Counted from the first letter of the stretch, positions 11,505-24,113 are shown. The stretch: 64,000 nt of DNA from Leptodontidium sp. MPI-SDFR-AT-0119 (GCA_020726505.1 JAHLEZ010000007.1:1426001-1490000), one strand, 5' to 3'. The notes: a model not told the origin generated them from the sequence alone. Program-made: numbers and translations.

Positions 11505-13190
11505 TCCTTCCCGCCAGGAGCAGAGCCACTGCCCGTACCATGTCATGTATGTCACGGATGTTGATGATGATGTTTCGCTGCCCCTTTCATCCTATCGCCC
11601 ACTCCCAAACACAACCATCATCCCAATCGGCGCGGGAGATGTGCCATGTGCCGAAGGTGATGCTGTGTTTCAAGCTGCAGAGAGATGCAGAAAGATGCAA
11701 TGAATGCATGGGGAGATGCAGGTCAGGTCAGGTCAGGCCGGTGACTCTCCAGAGGACGATCCGGGCAGGGAGCGATCGTAACCCAACCAGACCGAAGAAG
11801 GCCCAATGACCACCTCCCTGAACCGCCTCCCCAGCCAGCATAGCATGTCCTGTCCCATACAGTCAGTACTGTACCTACGTGGTACGAGATGGACCTGTAC
11901 AATTCCGTCAGGTGCCTCCCTGCGGTTTCTAGAAGCCTTCCTAAAGCGTTCACAGAGAGCCAGCCACCCACACACTATTTACACTTTACAGTGTACATAC
12001 AGTAGTACTTCTTCGTTCCCTCAAAGGCAGGGCGTGCGACACCTCCTTCAGACGGACTCGTGTTTTACCCAATCATTCGCAACAAGCCTACCTACCTTGC
12101 GATTGACAACCTGCAAAGCCATCCACCAGCGCCATCGCTATCTCTCAACCACTCGATGATTCCCGGGAAATTGTTGTGGTTGCCCTGCAAAGCTTCAAGG
12201 TCCTTCCTTGAGAAGGCGTTCTGTTCTGAGACCAGCAGACCAGATACCATTCGGTACTGCTACTGCTGTATGTACAATGGCGATCTCTCGATCTCGAGCG
12301 AGATCCAGAAGCCAAGGGCGGAAGTGCTTCAAGTTCTCTCCAACCAGCAGTTCATCTTGTCTCTAGAAGGCCGTTGAACAGCGACCTCTTGCTTCCGTAC
12401 CATGCACAGCACGGTTGGTACCAGCAGCGCGGGAGCCAGTGATGTCAGAATCACGCAATGATTGAGACGATCGAAGTGCAAATCATTGTACAAATCATCA
12501 GCCTCACTTTTCTCAGGCAAAGAGGAGTGATCTAAGGTCCCTTTGCGATTACAATACGAGTACTGTACGCTGCCTGCCTTCCAGTCGAGTGAGTGAGCGA
12601 GTGAGTGAGGCATACCAGGCTCTGCCCATCAGCATCATCCGCGTACCCACTCTTCACCGATCAAACAAACAAGCAAGCAAGCAAACAGAAAAGAAAAGGC
12701 GCATACAAAACAAGAATTGAGTCATTTCATTTCCGTATCACAATCTCACTCACTGCAATGGTACTTTTTCTTCAGCCGCTGTCACACGCTTCACCTTTCT
12801 TGCAGTTTCGTAACACGGTGCAATTGCAATCAAACCACAAACGGCTCCGTGTTCCGTGTTCGAGGCTGGTTTTGTGGCAGTGGAACACGCTAGGCTGTGG
12901 CGGAGGGCCCTGAACTGACGTCTGGGTGCATCACCCACCACCCCACCCCCTGCTGGGATTCATCGGTGCCTTGCATAGGGCGCTGGGGATGTGTGATGTG
13001 ATGTGATGAACAGCACAAGTGCCATGCAAGCAAGCAAGTAAGGGTTCCGAATGTTACCTACAGTACCTGGCCTGGCTACCTACCAAACAAACAAAGTGGC
13101 TGGGTTGCGTTGCGTTGGCCTGGGCTGCCCGGTATCCAAACAATTCAAAACGGGTGCGAAGTCCACGCCGAGTTGCAGAGTCACTCCCTC

Positions 13191-13237
13191 CAGTCAGTCA
13201 GTCAGTCATTCAGTCATCCATTCAGTCATTTCAGTCA
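13191..13237. repeat. CAGT/TCAT microsatellite
   Basis: Four CAGT units followed by mixed TCAG, TCAT and CATT units. A second short CAGT run is at 10910-10927. Confidence 0.8.
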
Positions 13238-13613
13238 TGCCTAATTTCCTGCTCGTTACAGGCTGCCACGATGTACCTAGGTGACGGTTGTCACAGCACA
13301 TCGGTCACATGGAGAGATACGGTAGACGTTATGGACATTCCGATTTGGTCATTGATTCATTGACTCGTCACTGTCGTCATCTACCTCTTTTTGCTTTTTC
13401 CTGTCTTACACTTTTGTCGGCCGTTAAAGTACAAACAGAATCCAAGATCGAGATCCAAGACCTACAGTAGAAGGCGGAATTTTACAAGAGAAGGGTCAAG
13501 TTAAGTACAGAAACCACGCCTTTCGATGCCTGTTATACGTCGCCCTATATCATACCCACTCTTCAATCACCGAAACACCTCAACAGACCCCCTTTTGGTT
13601 CGCCCTATCCGTC

Positions 13614-16600
13614 TCAATGGCCTAGAAAGTCGTCCAGGAATATGCATGCCAATCGTCCGCCATCCGTGTATTCCGACTCTTCGTCCCGACTGGAGGATCG
13701 GTGTAATCGGACATCTTGTTCTGGGAAATGGTCAGCCTGGAGCAGCGATTGGAGCAGAACATTCTTACCGTACTCGCCGACGACATGTTGCAGTTCTCTG
13801 ACAAACCTCAACACGTCATGGTCGACAGTTTTGGATTTCCCTTGGAACGCTTCAATACCATCTCGAATCGGATTACAGGCCTCCTTGCCTCCTTTTCGAG
13901 TCTTGAATTTCCAGTGGAAGATCTCCTTGCACCTGTCGAATAACTCTTTCTGTGTCAACCTCACGAGATCTTGGAATAACTCTCGCTCTGTCGAAGCTTG
14001 ATGGCCATGGTGCTTTATCCGTCCTTCGCAGAAGTAGTATGCCGCACCGAGGGTCTTGTCCATGACGAGTATGAGGATGAGGAACACGCTGAATGCAATC
14101 GCCCACTCCTTATCTTTGGTGGCACTTGGGTTCGTCGCCCAGATCATGCTTCCCCAATCCTTCAAAACGAGTCGAATCCGCCTTTGTTGCAACATGAAGA
14201 AGGCCAACTTGATCTGCCTCTGCGCACACCTTGGAGCCGATCGTCTGTGATATTCCTGTCTCAGGTGGTCTTGGACCTTGTGCAATGAATTCTGGTCGAG
14301 GAAGAGGCTTCGTTCGAGGATCACTGAGGTTACGTGCATTTCGAGCGCTCGGCGGAGGAGTTCAGACTGCGGATCATCAGCATCACACAACAGAGAAGAA
14401 TGGAAACACTGCATACCTCATTATCAGTCGCATTACCAGCGCTGTAATACGAAGCAACGGTTCCGAGCAGACGTGTTGGAAGGTCTGACTCTTGGTCGAT
14501 ATAAGCCGTTGGAACATACGAAGCGATGTCACTCTGTACGATATCCTGGATATATTTGGAGTATGAGTTCTGCATCTCATCCATCGCAGCAAGCGGTATT
14601 CCAAGCGGCGGGCTCGATTTCCGTACCAACTGAGGTCGCGCGGTTCCGTTTGACACGGTTTGGTGGAAGAATCCCATCTCGGAGGCGCTGCTCCGAAGAG
14701 CCAGTGCAACGACGTCGGCTTCCAGAAATTTCGGATATCCCCAGTCCATTCGTATCAGCATGTGTTGTGTACCCCAGCTCGACGCATTCCTCGTAACGAA
14801 CGATTCGACATCGGCCTTGGTGAAGTGTCCCATGAGGTAAGCTGTACACGTTAGCTATATCGCAAAGAACGAACGGTAGGCATATTTACTTGGTACTAGG
14901 AACGTTGATAATGTCTCTAGTGGGTCATTGAAGCACGTAAACAGGCAGAATCTTCTCTTTCCAGCTAATCTCGCGCATTGCTCGCATGGCTTTCCGGGAG
15001 AGCAAGGGGAGCACTACCACTCGTCAGTTTGTTGAATTGCATATCCAAGGGATATCAATACCTTTGTCTTCGATATATGGCAAGCCCAGCATGCTTTGGC
15101 CTCACGAACATCTCTCGCTTGTTTCTTCTCGACTGCTGTCAGTCCTCTTTGACGGCCGCGTGCAGCCTTTGCCCTTGGGGGGCCTGGGATGGAGTTATAG
15201 ATGTGCGAGTGGTGGATCTCGATTTCCTGGGGCGGTGGGGAGGAGGCATGCGATGGTGGAGAGTTTTGTGACGCAGGAGAACCATGAGATCCATTATAGC
15301 TGCTACTTGGGTTTGAAATCAGAGCCCATGATTTACTCTCACTTTCGCTGGTTGGGCTAAGATGGCTAAGCTGATCGAGGTTGAAATAATTTATACTCGG
15401 CTGGCCAGCATCCAGGAACTCCTGCCTGGCTACATGGGTCTGGTACGTTCTGCCACGATTCGGTTCGAAAGCCACTCCACCTGCATTTGCGTCCAGTTGG
15501 AAGTTGCTATCCTGGGCAAATTGCGAGTTCCATGGAATATTGGGTTGAAAATCCATTGAGTTATTTATCGTCGGTGTTTGCTGGGTCTGATGAGGTGCGA
15601 TCAAGGTTGTCGCAGACCACTGCGCGCTCTCCGTGGCGTACAACATGGGGTTATCCACATAATTCCAGATTGGCGATATTGGCGAGGCATCATTTTCAAA
15701 CGCAAAGTCTTCCGTGAACATATGGGGTGAGCCTGTATTCGCAGTACCAGGAGACGGGGTATCAAAAGGAGGCCCAATTCGGTGGAAGCCATCTATCACG
15801 ATCAGTACCATGGCGGGAAGAACTGCGAGCGCAGCACGGGACCCGACGCAAGATCGATCGTGGAATGATCAAAAGAAATGCGAACCAACTTACCTGGAAG
15901 TGCCAGGTCCTGTATTTGGTTTCCAGCAGAATCGAAAGTAGAATTGCCAGTTGGAAAAACGTAATTATCAGATATGGAAGAGGCCGTGGTATTTGCTGCT
16001 GAGAAAGCGGCCAGGCTATTGAAGCTGTCAAAGTTGCTCATCTGCATATCTGACATGGACATGTCATCCAATTCGGAATCCATGTTGCTAGTCCGGGGAG
16101 TGTTTATGTTCCAAGATGTCTCCTGGACATTGCTGCTGGACATCTGGGGAACCTCGCTGCCGCCGCCGGGAGACTGGCCATGATTCCCGCCGTAATTCTG
16201 GGGCGAATTCGGGAGGTTCAAGGCCAACGTATATGAACTCGGGGATGATATCGGCATCCATGAGGTATCATCGGGGATGTTTTGATGGAGTATGGGGCTG
16301 TTGTTGAAATTCGAGGCGGCTCCAGCTGAATGGCGGTCAACCTCAAAATATCCCAGGAGATCCAGGTTAAGGCCACCGCCTCCCTGTGCGTGGAGCTGGC
16401 CGTGGTGGTGGTCATTATGATTATTAGATCGTGAGAATAGATGCTCGGGCGAGGAAGGGTAAGCTGGGGCAGCAGCAGCGTTACCGTTACCGTGATTGTG
16501 TCGGGTCGAGTAGCCTGGCAGGTTGCGATATGCCACTTTTGATTCCCTCCTGCCTGGACCTCGCGCTCTCCGGTGCGGGAGAGCGCCGCCGAGGCCTCCG

Positions 16601-16629
16601 GCGGGCTGCGAGCTCATCGTTTCCATCAT
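13614..16629 (-). CDS. Zn2Cys6 fungal transcription factor, 904 aa
   Basis: Nuclear DNA-binding regulator. Six exons on the minus strand: 15894-16629, 15062-15792, 14890-15013, 14417-14841, 13769-14366 and 13614-13714; introns of 101, 48, 48, 50 and 54 bp, giving a 905-codon frame. The last intron (13715-13768) is in frame, so a retained form is possible. Residues 1 to about 440 are low-complexity, rich in Ser, Asn, Gly and His, as in activation regions. The zinc cluster spans residues 480-512, with C480-W-A-C483, K-T-K-C490 at the exon 2/3 junction, C499-E-Q-C502 and C512. The final spacing is a little longer than the classic cluster. A basic stretch (RAKAARGRQRGLTAVEKK) precedes it. The C-terminal half, including LAFFMLQQRRIRLVLKDWG and DVLRFVRELQHVVGEYG, is alpha-helical in style and matches a family of uncharacterised fungal C6 regulators. 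No metabolic cluster surrounds it, so its targets are unknown. Confidence 0.85.
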
Positions 16630-18261
16630 CGTTTCCTTCCTTCTTTACGACATGTTTCAATCTCTTCTCCTTTCTTTGCTTTGGCTGCGCTTTGGCTGCG
16701 CTTTGGCTGAGTGGCGATCGAACAACTCTCTCTCGGTCCTCTCCCCGTCTATTGACGCTGGGATGGATGATGGGTGCGGTGGGAACAGACAGTTACAGAA
16801 CGGGAAGGAAGGGTTGACCACGACGGAAAAAGGACTTTATGGGGGGGAGGGGTTGGGTGGGTGGTTTCCCTTCCCTTGCTGCACGCTGTAACGCTGTTCG
16901 CTCTCGCTCGACTCTTCTCTTCAGCTCCAGCTGCAGCTCCAGCATCGATCCTGCCTGTGCTGTGCTGTTGCTGCAGTGCTGGCAAGTCAAGTCGCTCATC
17001 TCCCCCCGCAGAGCCGCAACATGTCAGCCCATTGCTGGGGTTGACTCGCTGTAACAGCTGTCATTGGCCGGGCGTGTGACCGAGTGAGGTGTGTCTTGCA
17101 TGAGGCTAGACTGTATCGAGGACACCGAGTAGCTCTTAAGCGAGTCCGTGGGGGACCTTTGACGAATCCTGGCCCAGAGATTTTTATGCAGCTGGTGCAG
17201 CTGGTGCATCGGGGAGGAGTGGGATTGGCTGGTTGTGTATGGTGTTGTGCTTTTGGCCTGACCCAGATGCGGTTTGTGCGTTTTTATGCAGACATCCTGT
17301 GGTCTGGACATGCAGAGATGGAGATCGCGCGGTGGTGATTCGTAGATCTTCCCGCTGCGGCTGCCCCACATGAGGGGTTACAGGGAGGGGGATCTTTTTC
17401 CAGGCTGAGATGCCCAAGTGGTCATGTCCTCAGGTTGGGCTGGAACTGGAACAACTGGACGGTGCGAGCCGTGAAATGTTTCAGTCTTGGACTTTGAATA
17501 AACCCTTTTCTAACCGAGCATTCCCCTCCACTTTGAGGTTCAAGAGAAGATATCTCGGATGTGTAGGTATGTGGATCTTGGTATCTCTCGGAGTGGAGGT
17601 TGGGCTGTAATTTTCAGGGCATCCCCAATTGATGGTAGAATGAATGAACCGGGCGTACTTGTGAGGGTGGTCGTTTGATATCTTCTCAGCAGTTTTGTCA
17701 GGGTTACCAGGAGGGGTTGGGAAGGGGGGATCTTTGGACATGTCTTGTTGTTCGAATCCTAACCTAGGTAAGGAAGCGAGATAGGAAGTCCATAGATCTC
17801 GGAACATTGCTTCAAAATCTCTAATATCCAAGCATAAGCAAGCTTCGGTGTAATTTAGATCTGACACCATCCATATACTGAGTTTACGCAATGCGCCGAC
17901 GGGTCGTGGAGTTACGAGGGTTGCATTTTCTCTAAGCTAGAAGTCCTGTTGTTCTTTCTTCAGTGGCTGGCTCTTCCACAAGTGCATGGCCAAAATGAGT
18001 GTACCAAAGTATGTATGAGTGCATATGCGCATGTAGATATACACATGTGTGTGTGTATAGTGTACGGGCAAAGAGTAAGCTGCCTCCATCCGTCAAAGAC
18101 TTTGCCTATTCCTGTATAGGTAGCTCGACTCTTGTTTGGTATTGCCCCAGCAATAATAAACGCCCCACCCAACGGTAACAAGCAAAGATAGCATAGACAA
18201 GTCTACAAATGGCCTTTCAATATACACACTTCGTTCAGCATCTAGCGTGTCTCTAACACCA
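16630..18261. other. 1.6-kb spacer: promoter of regulator, end of kinase
   Basis: This is the upstream region of the Zn2Cys6 gene and, at the right, the 3' side of the kinase gene. It contains G-rich tracts (near 16845-16865) and a short TG run near 18040-18056. No gene recognised. Confidence 0.45.
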
Positions 18262-19864
18262 TCAATCATCTTCGTCATCCATCTGGAGAAAGGGATCCTC
18301 AAGCAAGTCCTTCGCTGTGCTCCTCTTTTCCGGCTGCCATTGAAGCATCTTGCTCACAAACTCAAGAAACTGCAATTTCTCCTCTCCTTGAAAAAGCGTG
18401 ACAGTCTCAACAATCCTAAGGTCCTGCGGGATCAAATCCTTGCGGATGAATTCTCCTATTTAGCAAAAGAGTGGTCAACAAGTAAAGCTTTCCGACTGGT
18501 CTCGGGGATTCATCTGAATCTTACCATTATCGTCAAAAAAGGGGCCGCCAAAGTATTGAAAGGCGTTTCTACACGACTTTCCTTCGGGGTTCAGGATTTC
18601 AGGAGTGAAGGTCAACTTGCGGAAACTCCTTTCCCGCTTCAGGAGAGCCTTGGGAGGTGGACCTAGTAGGGCAATCATCTGCGCAAGATGGGCATGGACA
18701 TCGTAGCGTCCTTGCTCGTCCTTGAGGTTGGTAAACAGATCTTTTCCTTCCATCATATTCCATATCTACTTTATCTTGTTAGAGAAATGCTATGGGGGAA
18801 TAGAGCACACACGTGGTGGTGGCACAGACCAACACGCCCATGTTCCAAATATCTGCACTGTACGACCATCCAGTTCCTAGAATGACTTCCGGCGCGCGGT
18901 ACCGGTGGGGTTGGACGGGATGGATACGGACGGGCCCCTCGCCAGACTGTGCCAGGTCCAAGTCCGCAAACTCTGGAAGGATAAAGTAGTCTCGAAGTGG
19001 CCCAAAATCGCCCTGTGACATATAAGTCACGTGGCCATCATCTGTGACATGTCGAACTGGAGGAATTTGTCTCTGTTGCTGGACGAAATCTTCCAGGACT
19101 GACTCGCTCTCCAGATCCACCAGAATATTGTCATCTTTAAGGTCTAATGGGGGTCGTTAGCTCATCAGAACTTGTAGATGGTTGTTTGCAAGTACATTAG
19201 AGACTTGCCCGTATGGATGAGATGGCATTCGGAATGAAGGTAGTTGAGTCCTTGTAGAAGGAGAGCAACGTAAAGTCTAAGGATTTGCGGTGGGAATCGA
19301 TGGTTCTTAAATCGGTTCCGGAAGTCGTACAATGTCTCCCTCATGGGATGGTAAACCAGACAGATGTGTACCCCATGCGATCCGTTGATCTGGAAGTCGT
19401 CGATCGGAACCCTGATGTAACTGGCACCAGGATGCGACGGGTTGGCCGTGGCAATGCGCTGGGAGAGCTTCAATTCGTGCTCAGCAGCAGCGATGCTACC
19501 ATATCTGGAGGTTCCGATCTTAACGGCGACGTACTGAGGAGACGCGGGTTGCTCTTTGCATCTACTGACAATTAGCAAAGCCGGGGGGGTAACCGCCAGA
19601 GCATCGGTACCGCTGCAAATCCTCTGCCAGCCAGACGGTAGAACCAAATCCCCATCCCAATTTTGTGATCGTTTGATATCTATCGTTAAGGAGCTGGCCC
19701 GGATGCGTCGAGAAATAGTCGTTTGGGCCGTAGTTGGGGATTGTTTCTTCGTCGATAGCTTCAGATGTCATTAGTGGTGGCCCGGAGCTAGCGGACATTG
19801 CTCTTGTGAGCGCTGGCCGTAGACATCTGAACAAACGAGGAAATGATATTAAAGGCTGCAACAT
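18262..19864 (-). CDS. SRPK-like protein kinase, 452 aa
   Basis: Serine/threonine kinase of the fungal SR-protein-kinase-like group. Exons (minus): 19611-19864, 19209-19564, 18830-19143, 18525-18765, 18262-18455. Start ATG 19864; the GTG further upstream is not used. Residues 1-25 (MLQPLISFPRLFRCLRPALT...) are Arg-rich and free of acidic residues, like a mitochondrial presequence. The glycine loop is LGWGFGSTVWLA and the lysine lies in YVAVKIG. The catalytic loop is HTDLKDDNIL (HTD instead of HRD). The metal-binding triplet appears as DLD in FADLDLAQ, where DFG or DLG is expected. HRYRAPEVILGTGWSYSADIWNMG is the activation/APE segment. The C-terminus KMLQWQPEKRSTAKDLLEDP closes the kinase fold and MDDEDD ends it. 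Intron 19144-19208 has a GC donor (GCAAGT) and joins the HT and DLK codons. Many Pezizomycotina carry expanded sets of such kinases; the substrate is unknown. Confidence 0.85.
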
Positions 19865-21353
19865 TATTTCTGAAACGGCGAAAATACAAGGTGGCTGCCC
19901 ATGTGTGCTGGAGGATGGACGATTAGAAGTAAGCACATTGCAAGCGGCTGTCTCAGTGCTCCCCCTTTCATCAAGCGAGGATCAACGGCGTTGTACTTAC
20001 CTACCTACCTAACTTGTCTTCCAAAATCCAAGCTTCAATCTCAAATTTCTCCTTGGCACTGCGACCCTTCAATTTTATGTGAATTTCGCACTGTCGTTAT
20101 CTCTGCATACCTTGGTCTCACATCACATCCTCAAAGAATTTGCGTCAAGTGATTCTCATTGAGCAGCTGAACTATCTCATCGCCTATTTCTATAATAGAA
20201 CATCAACGATACCCCCAAGCCATCCCCAACAATATGTCGCATGTTATACAAACTTCAGCGCCTGCTCAGCTACCTAGTCCATATTCCCGGTACATTCACA
20301 TTTTCCCCAGCAGTTCATCACGGTGTGAGAACGCCTCCGACGCTCATCCCAACAGCCACACAGCCAACGGCGATCCCATCACAACAACTATTGCCATTCC
20401 ATCCCATTCGATCCCCTCCCTTAACCCCCCTAAGTTCCAAAAGAAAGGAACTCAGTAGTAAGGACGACCACCAGCACAGCCCCAGCACTGGTTATGAAGA
20501 CAGTGGAGGCAGCTTCGGCCTGTCTGGTACTCGGCTCCACACTATTTGCTGTCAGTCGATACATATTCAAGCATCATCAAAAACTTGTGATGTAGGACTT
20601 GTGATGGAAATAGATAGGAAGAAAAGGATGTGATCCTGAGTGCTGGGACTTGAGATGATAGGAAGACTTACTTGGCAGCAGGACCACATGATGAAATTCG
20701 AGATGTGTGTTTTTGTTGAGTTGTGCTGTTTTGGGAAGTCTAGCTTGGAGTTTTGGTTGTTTTTAGGGACGTGCGATTGCTCGTGTGTGTATATGTGTTT
20801 GGACTTTGGATATAGCTTGGTATGTTGAGAAAAAGAAGGAAAGGAAGAAGGAAGCCGTTATTTATACCCAGAACCTTGGAGGGTTCAATACCTTAGTGAT
20901 TCAAGTCAGGCACTGTGGTCCTAGTACGTGATTAAGGAGTTAATCGACTACTAAATATACCTTTAGCTACTGGGGTATATGATTGCGAGACTGTGAAAGC
21001 AAGGTTACTAAGTATGGTATGATTGAGAAGACACATGGTTGTAGCCGCCAGAATGCTGCTCCATCATGTTGTTGAATAGATGTCTCGTAGCTTGAATGAA
21101 GAGAAGTCTGTGGTGGTCTGTGATAGAAAATGTTCAAAATAACGCTAGTCTTCATGTCCTCGAACCCATGTTTTCATCTCAAGTTTGTCTGTTCCCTATC
21201 CCTCCAAAGGAAATTTCGCCCATACGTACGTGACGAACTTGCCACCACAAAATCATGCTCTGAGTAAAGCACTCTGCGTCCAGCGTCTTTCCTTAACTCG
21301 GATTGCCTGCATCTATGGAAGCCAGAAGCTGAAATCTCGTTCAATCTCGCCAT
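19865..21353. other. 1.5-kb spacer, no gene recognised
   Basis: This lies between the kinase start and the tetraspanin end. Short frames at 20234-20633 (plus) are open for 74 and 130 codons in two overlapping phases and resemble nothing. A 40-codon minus frame near 20550-20690 begins MWSCCQ. I do not accept either as a gene without transcript evidence. Confidence 0.4.
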
Positions 21354-22394
21354 TCATGTCCGCCATTCATGTCCACCATCCGCCAACTGAGAAGGCTGGA
21401 CTCTTGGGCCATGACCATCCTCTCCATTCGGTGCGTCAATCGCACGGGTGGAGGACTCTCCATTTGGTTCATCACGGTATTCCTCAGCGTTCTCTTCGAT
21501 GAGTCGTCTCACCGTTGCCCTGTTGTCTTCCGTCTCATCGACGTCCTCCACATCATGAGTATGGCCAATCTGCTTGAATGGTCGAGCCCATCTCGATTGG
21601 CTGAATGTGGTGCTTGTGAGGAGTGAGATGAGGGAAAGGACCTATTTTGATGGATGATTAGCGTGTGATCCCAGAAATAGAGTCTGGGCGAATTCCGTGA
21701 AGTTTTCATACCTTGATAATGAATACCGACACAGCAACAAGTAACAACAAGCCAGCGTGGATCTGTTCCGATCGTCTCCACGGCGCAGCACAAGATTGAG
21801 TTCGACCGAATGTTTTCGCACAGGTAGCAGGTTCAGTAAAAGGCCACGAGCGATCACGAACAGTATTGAAGCCACAACAATTCAAAGCATCCTGTATTGT
21901 CCTGATAGCCTCTCCTGCATTCGCATCATGTGCGCTCCACCACGACTTCCACTTGCTTTCCAATCCGCAGAGCAAGGCTGCTGGTGGTATCATATGAGTC
22001 AAAGCCAGAGTAGCAATGATGGTCTCGTACATCAACTGGAAGCCGATGACGGCAATGAGGGGGATGGTGAGTTGGTACGGCTCATTATTCGCGGATCGGC
22101 GGACGAGTCCATATGTTCTCTGAGCAGAAATTCCGGTAATAAATGGAAGGACGACGGTGAGGAGGGCGAGCGCTTGCGGGATTGGGAGGGACAAGTATCG
22201 GATTTGAGTGTATGCATAGCTGTATTTTGGTAAGTTGCTGATACAATGCTAGGGTGTTGATAGCTAGTTACCCTGCGATTGCTGTGAGAAGTAGCAGAAG
22301 CTAAGGAAGTCTATTAGCAACAACAATGATGCTAGGTGACGGGTCTCGCAAGTGGTACTGCGAAAAGTCCCAGCCTCGTGATGATCGTTGTCAT
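21354..22394 (-). CDS. Fungal tetraspanin, 286 aa
   Basis: Four-helix membrane protein of the tetraspanin superfamily, which organises membrane microdomains. Exons (minus): 22359-22394 (36 bp), 22272-22300 (29 bp), 21712-22219 and 21354-21641; introns of 58, 52 and 70 bp. Helix 1 is assembled across the two tiny exons as LGLFALLLLLTAIAGYAYT; helix 2 is LALLTVVLPFITGIS; helix 3 is LTIPLIAVIGFQLMYETII. The extracellular loop carries the diagnostic CCG (ALNCCGFNTVRDRSWPF) and further cysteines (PATCAKTF, QSCAAPW). Helix 4 is HAGLLLLVAVSVFIIKVLSL. The cytosolic tail of about 80 residues is acidic (DVEDVDETEDNRATVRRLI). Length and layout match the fungal Tsp3-like group. It is divergent from the sorting nexin gene, start codons about 500 bp apart. 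Confidence 0.85.
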
Positions 22395-22893
22395 CTTGAC
22401 TAATAGAGCTTGAAGCTCAAATATATACGAGTACCTGAAGAGTGTTTGTTGACAGAGGTGAATATCTCCAAAATCAGTTTGTTATGTTGTCGCTTGGCGA
22501 CCAGTCAATCAAAATGTTTATCAGTCGAAGAAGCAGAGAGGCAAAAGAAAAAGAACTCAATACAGTACCAGACATGTCACAGCCTTAATCTGCAAGCAAA
22601 CGCATTCATCCTTTCTTCTCGAAGATCACCTCAGCCGAGATGAGGGGAAGGTAGTACAGAGTCACGTGAACAGTCAACCTTAAATTGCCCCGCAGCTTGA
22701 GCGTCTTCAAGCTCCTTCCTCATGCACAGTCATATCTACGTCCAGGTCTTCACTTCATCTGCCAGTACGAGCATCACACGATCTCCCGCTCTCGACGTCA
22801 AGAGCTTCTTCGAGCGACAACAGGACGAAGCGCAGCAACCAACAAGCAACATACAAGGAACAAGAGGCCTTGCGCCAACCAATACCACCCATC
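22395..22893. promoter_or_regulatory. Shared divergent promoter, tetraspanin / Snx3
   Basis: A 499-bp interval between two opposing start codons, so it must hold both promoters and 5' UTRs. I can name no specific factor site. Confidence 0.5.
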
Positions 22894-23543
22894 ATGCAGG
22901 CAATGCCCGATTCGCGCACGCAGAGCTTCGAGGAGATCTATGGCCCACCAGAGAACTTCCTAGAGATAGAGGTAAGTCGCAAACACTACAGAAAGCGCCA
23001 GAACCTTTCCACCTCATCCGCCTCCTTTCTGCAGCCCAACCTGCCTCCAGCGCATCTTGCTAACCCCACCCTCACAGGTCAAGAATCCACGAACACATGG
23101 AATGGGACGTAGCATGTACACCGACTACGAGATTGTCTGCCGCACCAATATCCCAGCCTTCAAGCTCCGCCACAGCAACGTCCGTAGGCGGTACTCGGAT
23201 TTCGAATACTTCCGCGACATCCTGGAGAGAGAGTCTGCGCGAGTGACCATCCCCCCGCTACCCGGCAAGGTATTCACAAACCGATTCAGCGATGATGTGA
23301 TTGAGCACAGGAGGGAGGGCTTGCAGCGGTTCTTGCAGATTGTTGTTGGTCATCCGCTCTTGCAGACTGGTAGCAAGGTTCTGGCTGGTTTCGTACAGGG
23401 TGAGTTTGATATCTCTTGCGCCGGCTTGGAGGAATCTGGGAATATTTGGAGAATCTGATCAGATCTCAGTGCAGATGACAAGAGGGAAGAGTTGCTAACT
23501 TTGACTCTTTACAGACCCAAATTGGGACCGCAACGCATGGTGA
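22894..23543 (+). CDS. snx3: Sorting nexin Snx3/Grd19, 142 aa
   Basis: PX-domain sorting nexin that binds phosphatidylinositol 3-phosphate on endosomes and recycles cargo to the Golgi with retromer. Exons 22894-22971, 23078-23399 and 23515-23543; introns 106 and 115 bp, branch sites GCTAAC. The ATG at 22894 fits the family N-terminus [19 protein letters not shown]; an earlier in-frame ATG at 22870 would add eight residues. The PX core includes [31 protein letters not shown] (the RRY-S phosphoinositide-contact motif) and [13 protein letters not shown] (the PxxP loop), then [18 protein letters not shown]. It ends DPNWDRNAW. Length and ends match known Snx3 proteins almost exactly. It converges on the Rim2-type carrier gene. 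Confidence 0.95.
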
Positions 23544-24113
23544 AGTTCATTAGACGAGACTGGTGAGCGAAGGCTGAGGAAGTTGCAAAAGCCACGACCG
23601 TCTACCATGATTGATACCCAGCACGACCTTGCCTCACTACACAGATCGCACACAGTATGAATGTATGATGGAAGGGAGGGCTCTGAAGTATGGATTGTGG
23701 GGTGGAGGTGTTTCTTCATTTCTTGTGGGCTATTAGGGATTTTGATTCACAGGCGTACTCACGAAGCGTTGTTTTCTTTTCACCACGTTCTATCTTTTGG
23801 AGGGAAAAGCGTAACGGCTTTCAATGCTGCGTAACCAAGCTGTCACAAATGCATACCAATGATCCAAATCCCCGAAGGTGATGGTACAATAATATTGACA
23901 ACTAACCACCAAGTCTATCTGAGTAGTGGTGATCCATCCAGCTTCCTCCAAAAATCAACGCCCACCAAACCGTCTATCATACACCCATATCCCAGGCTCG
24001 GAGAGTGAAGTCGAGTTGTTTATACAAATACCCGAATACCATGCTTTTTTGTACAAACGCCGAACCCTCCCAATATATGCTACAAAGGTTGCCCTGATTC
24101 TCTAGCTGCACGT
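23544..24113. other. Convergent 3' region, Snx3 / carrier
   Basis: A 570-bp interval between two gene ends, holding the 3' UTRs. Nothing else is recognised. Confidence 0.5.

Larger units (their letters stand above)
10737..13613. other. 2.9-kb spacer rich in simple repeats
   Basis: Long upstream region of the 53-aa gene, reaching the 3' end of the Zn2Cys6 regulator. It contains several microsatellites and many short G+A- or C+T-rich tracts. Open frames occur on both strands (e.g. 11161-11809) but they follow repeat composition and resemble no protein. I see no RNA gene. Confidence 0.5.

Noticed and set aside
11161..11809. Several overlapping frames of 85-128 codons
   Set aside because: They arise from GCAGA and ATCC repeats and G+C-rich simple sequence on both strands; not protein-like.
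20234..20633. Two overlapping plus-strand frames (74 and 130 codons)
   Set aside because: Pro/Ser/Thr-rich in both phases, as expected of C-rich UTR; no recognisable domain.
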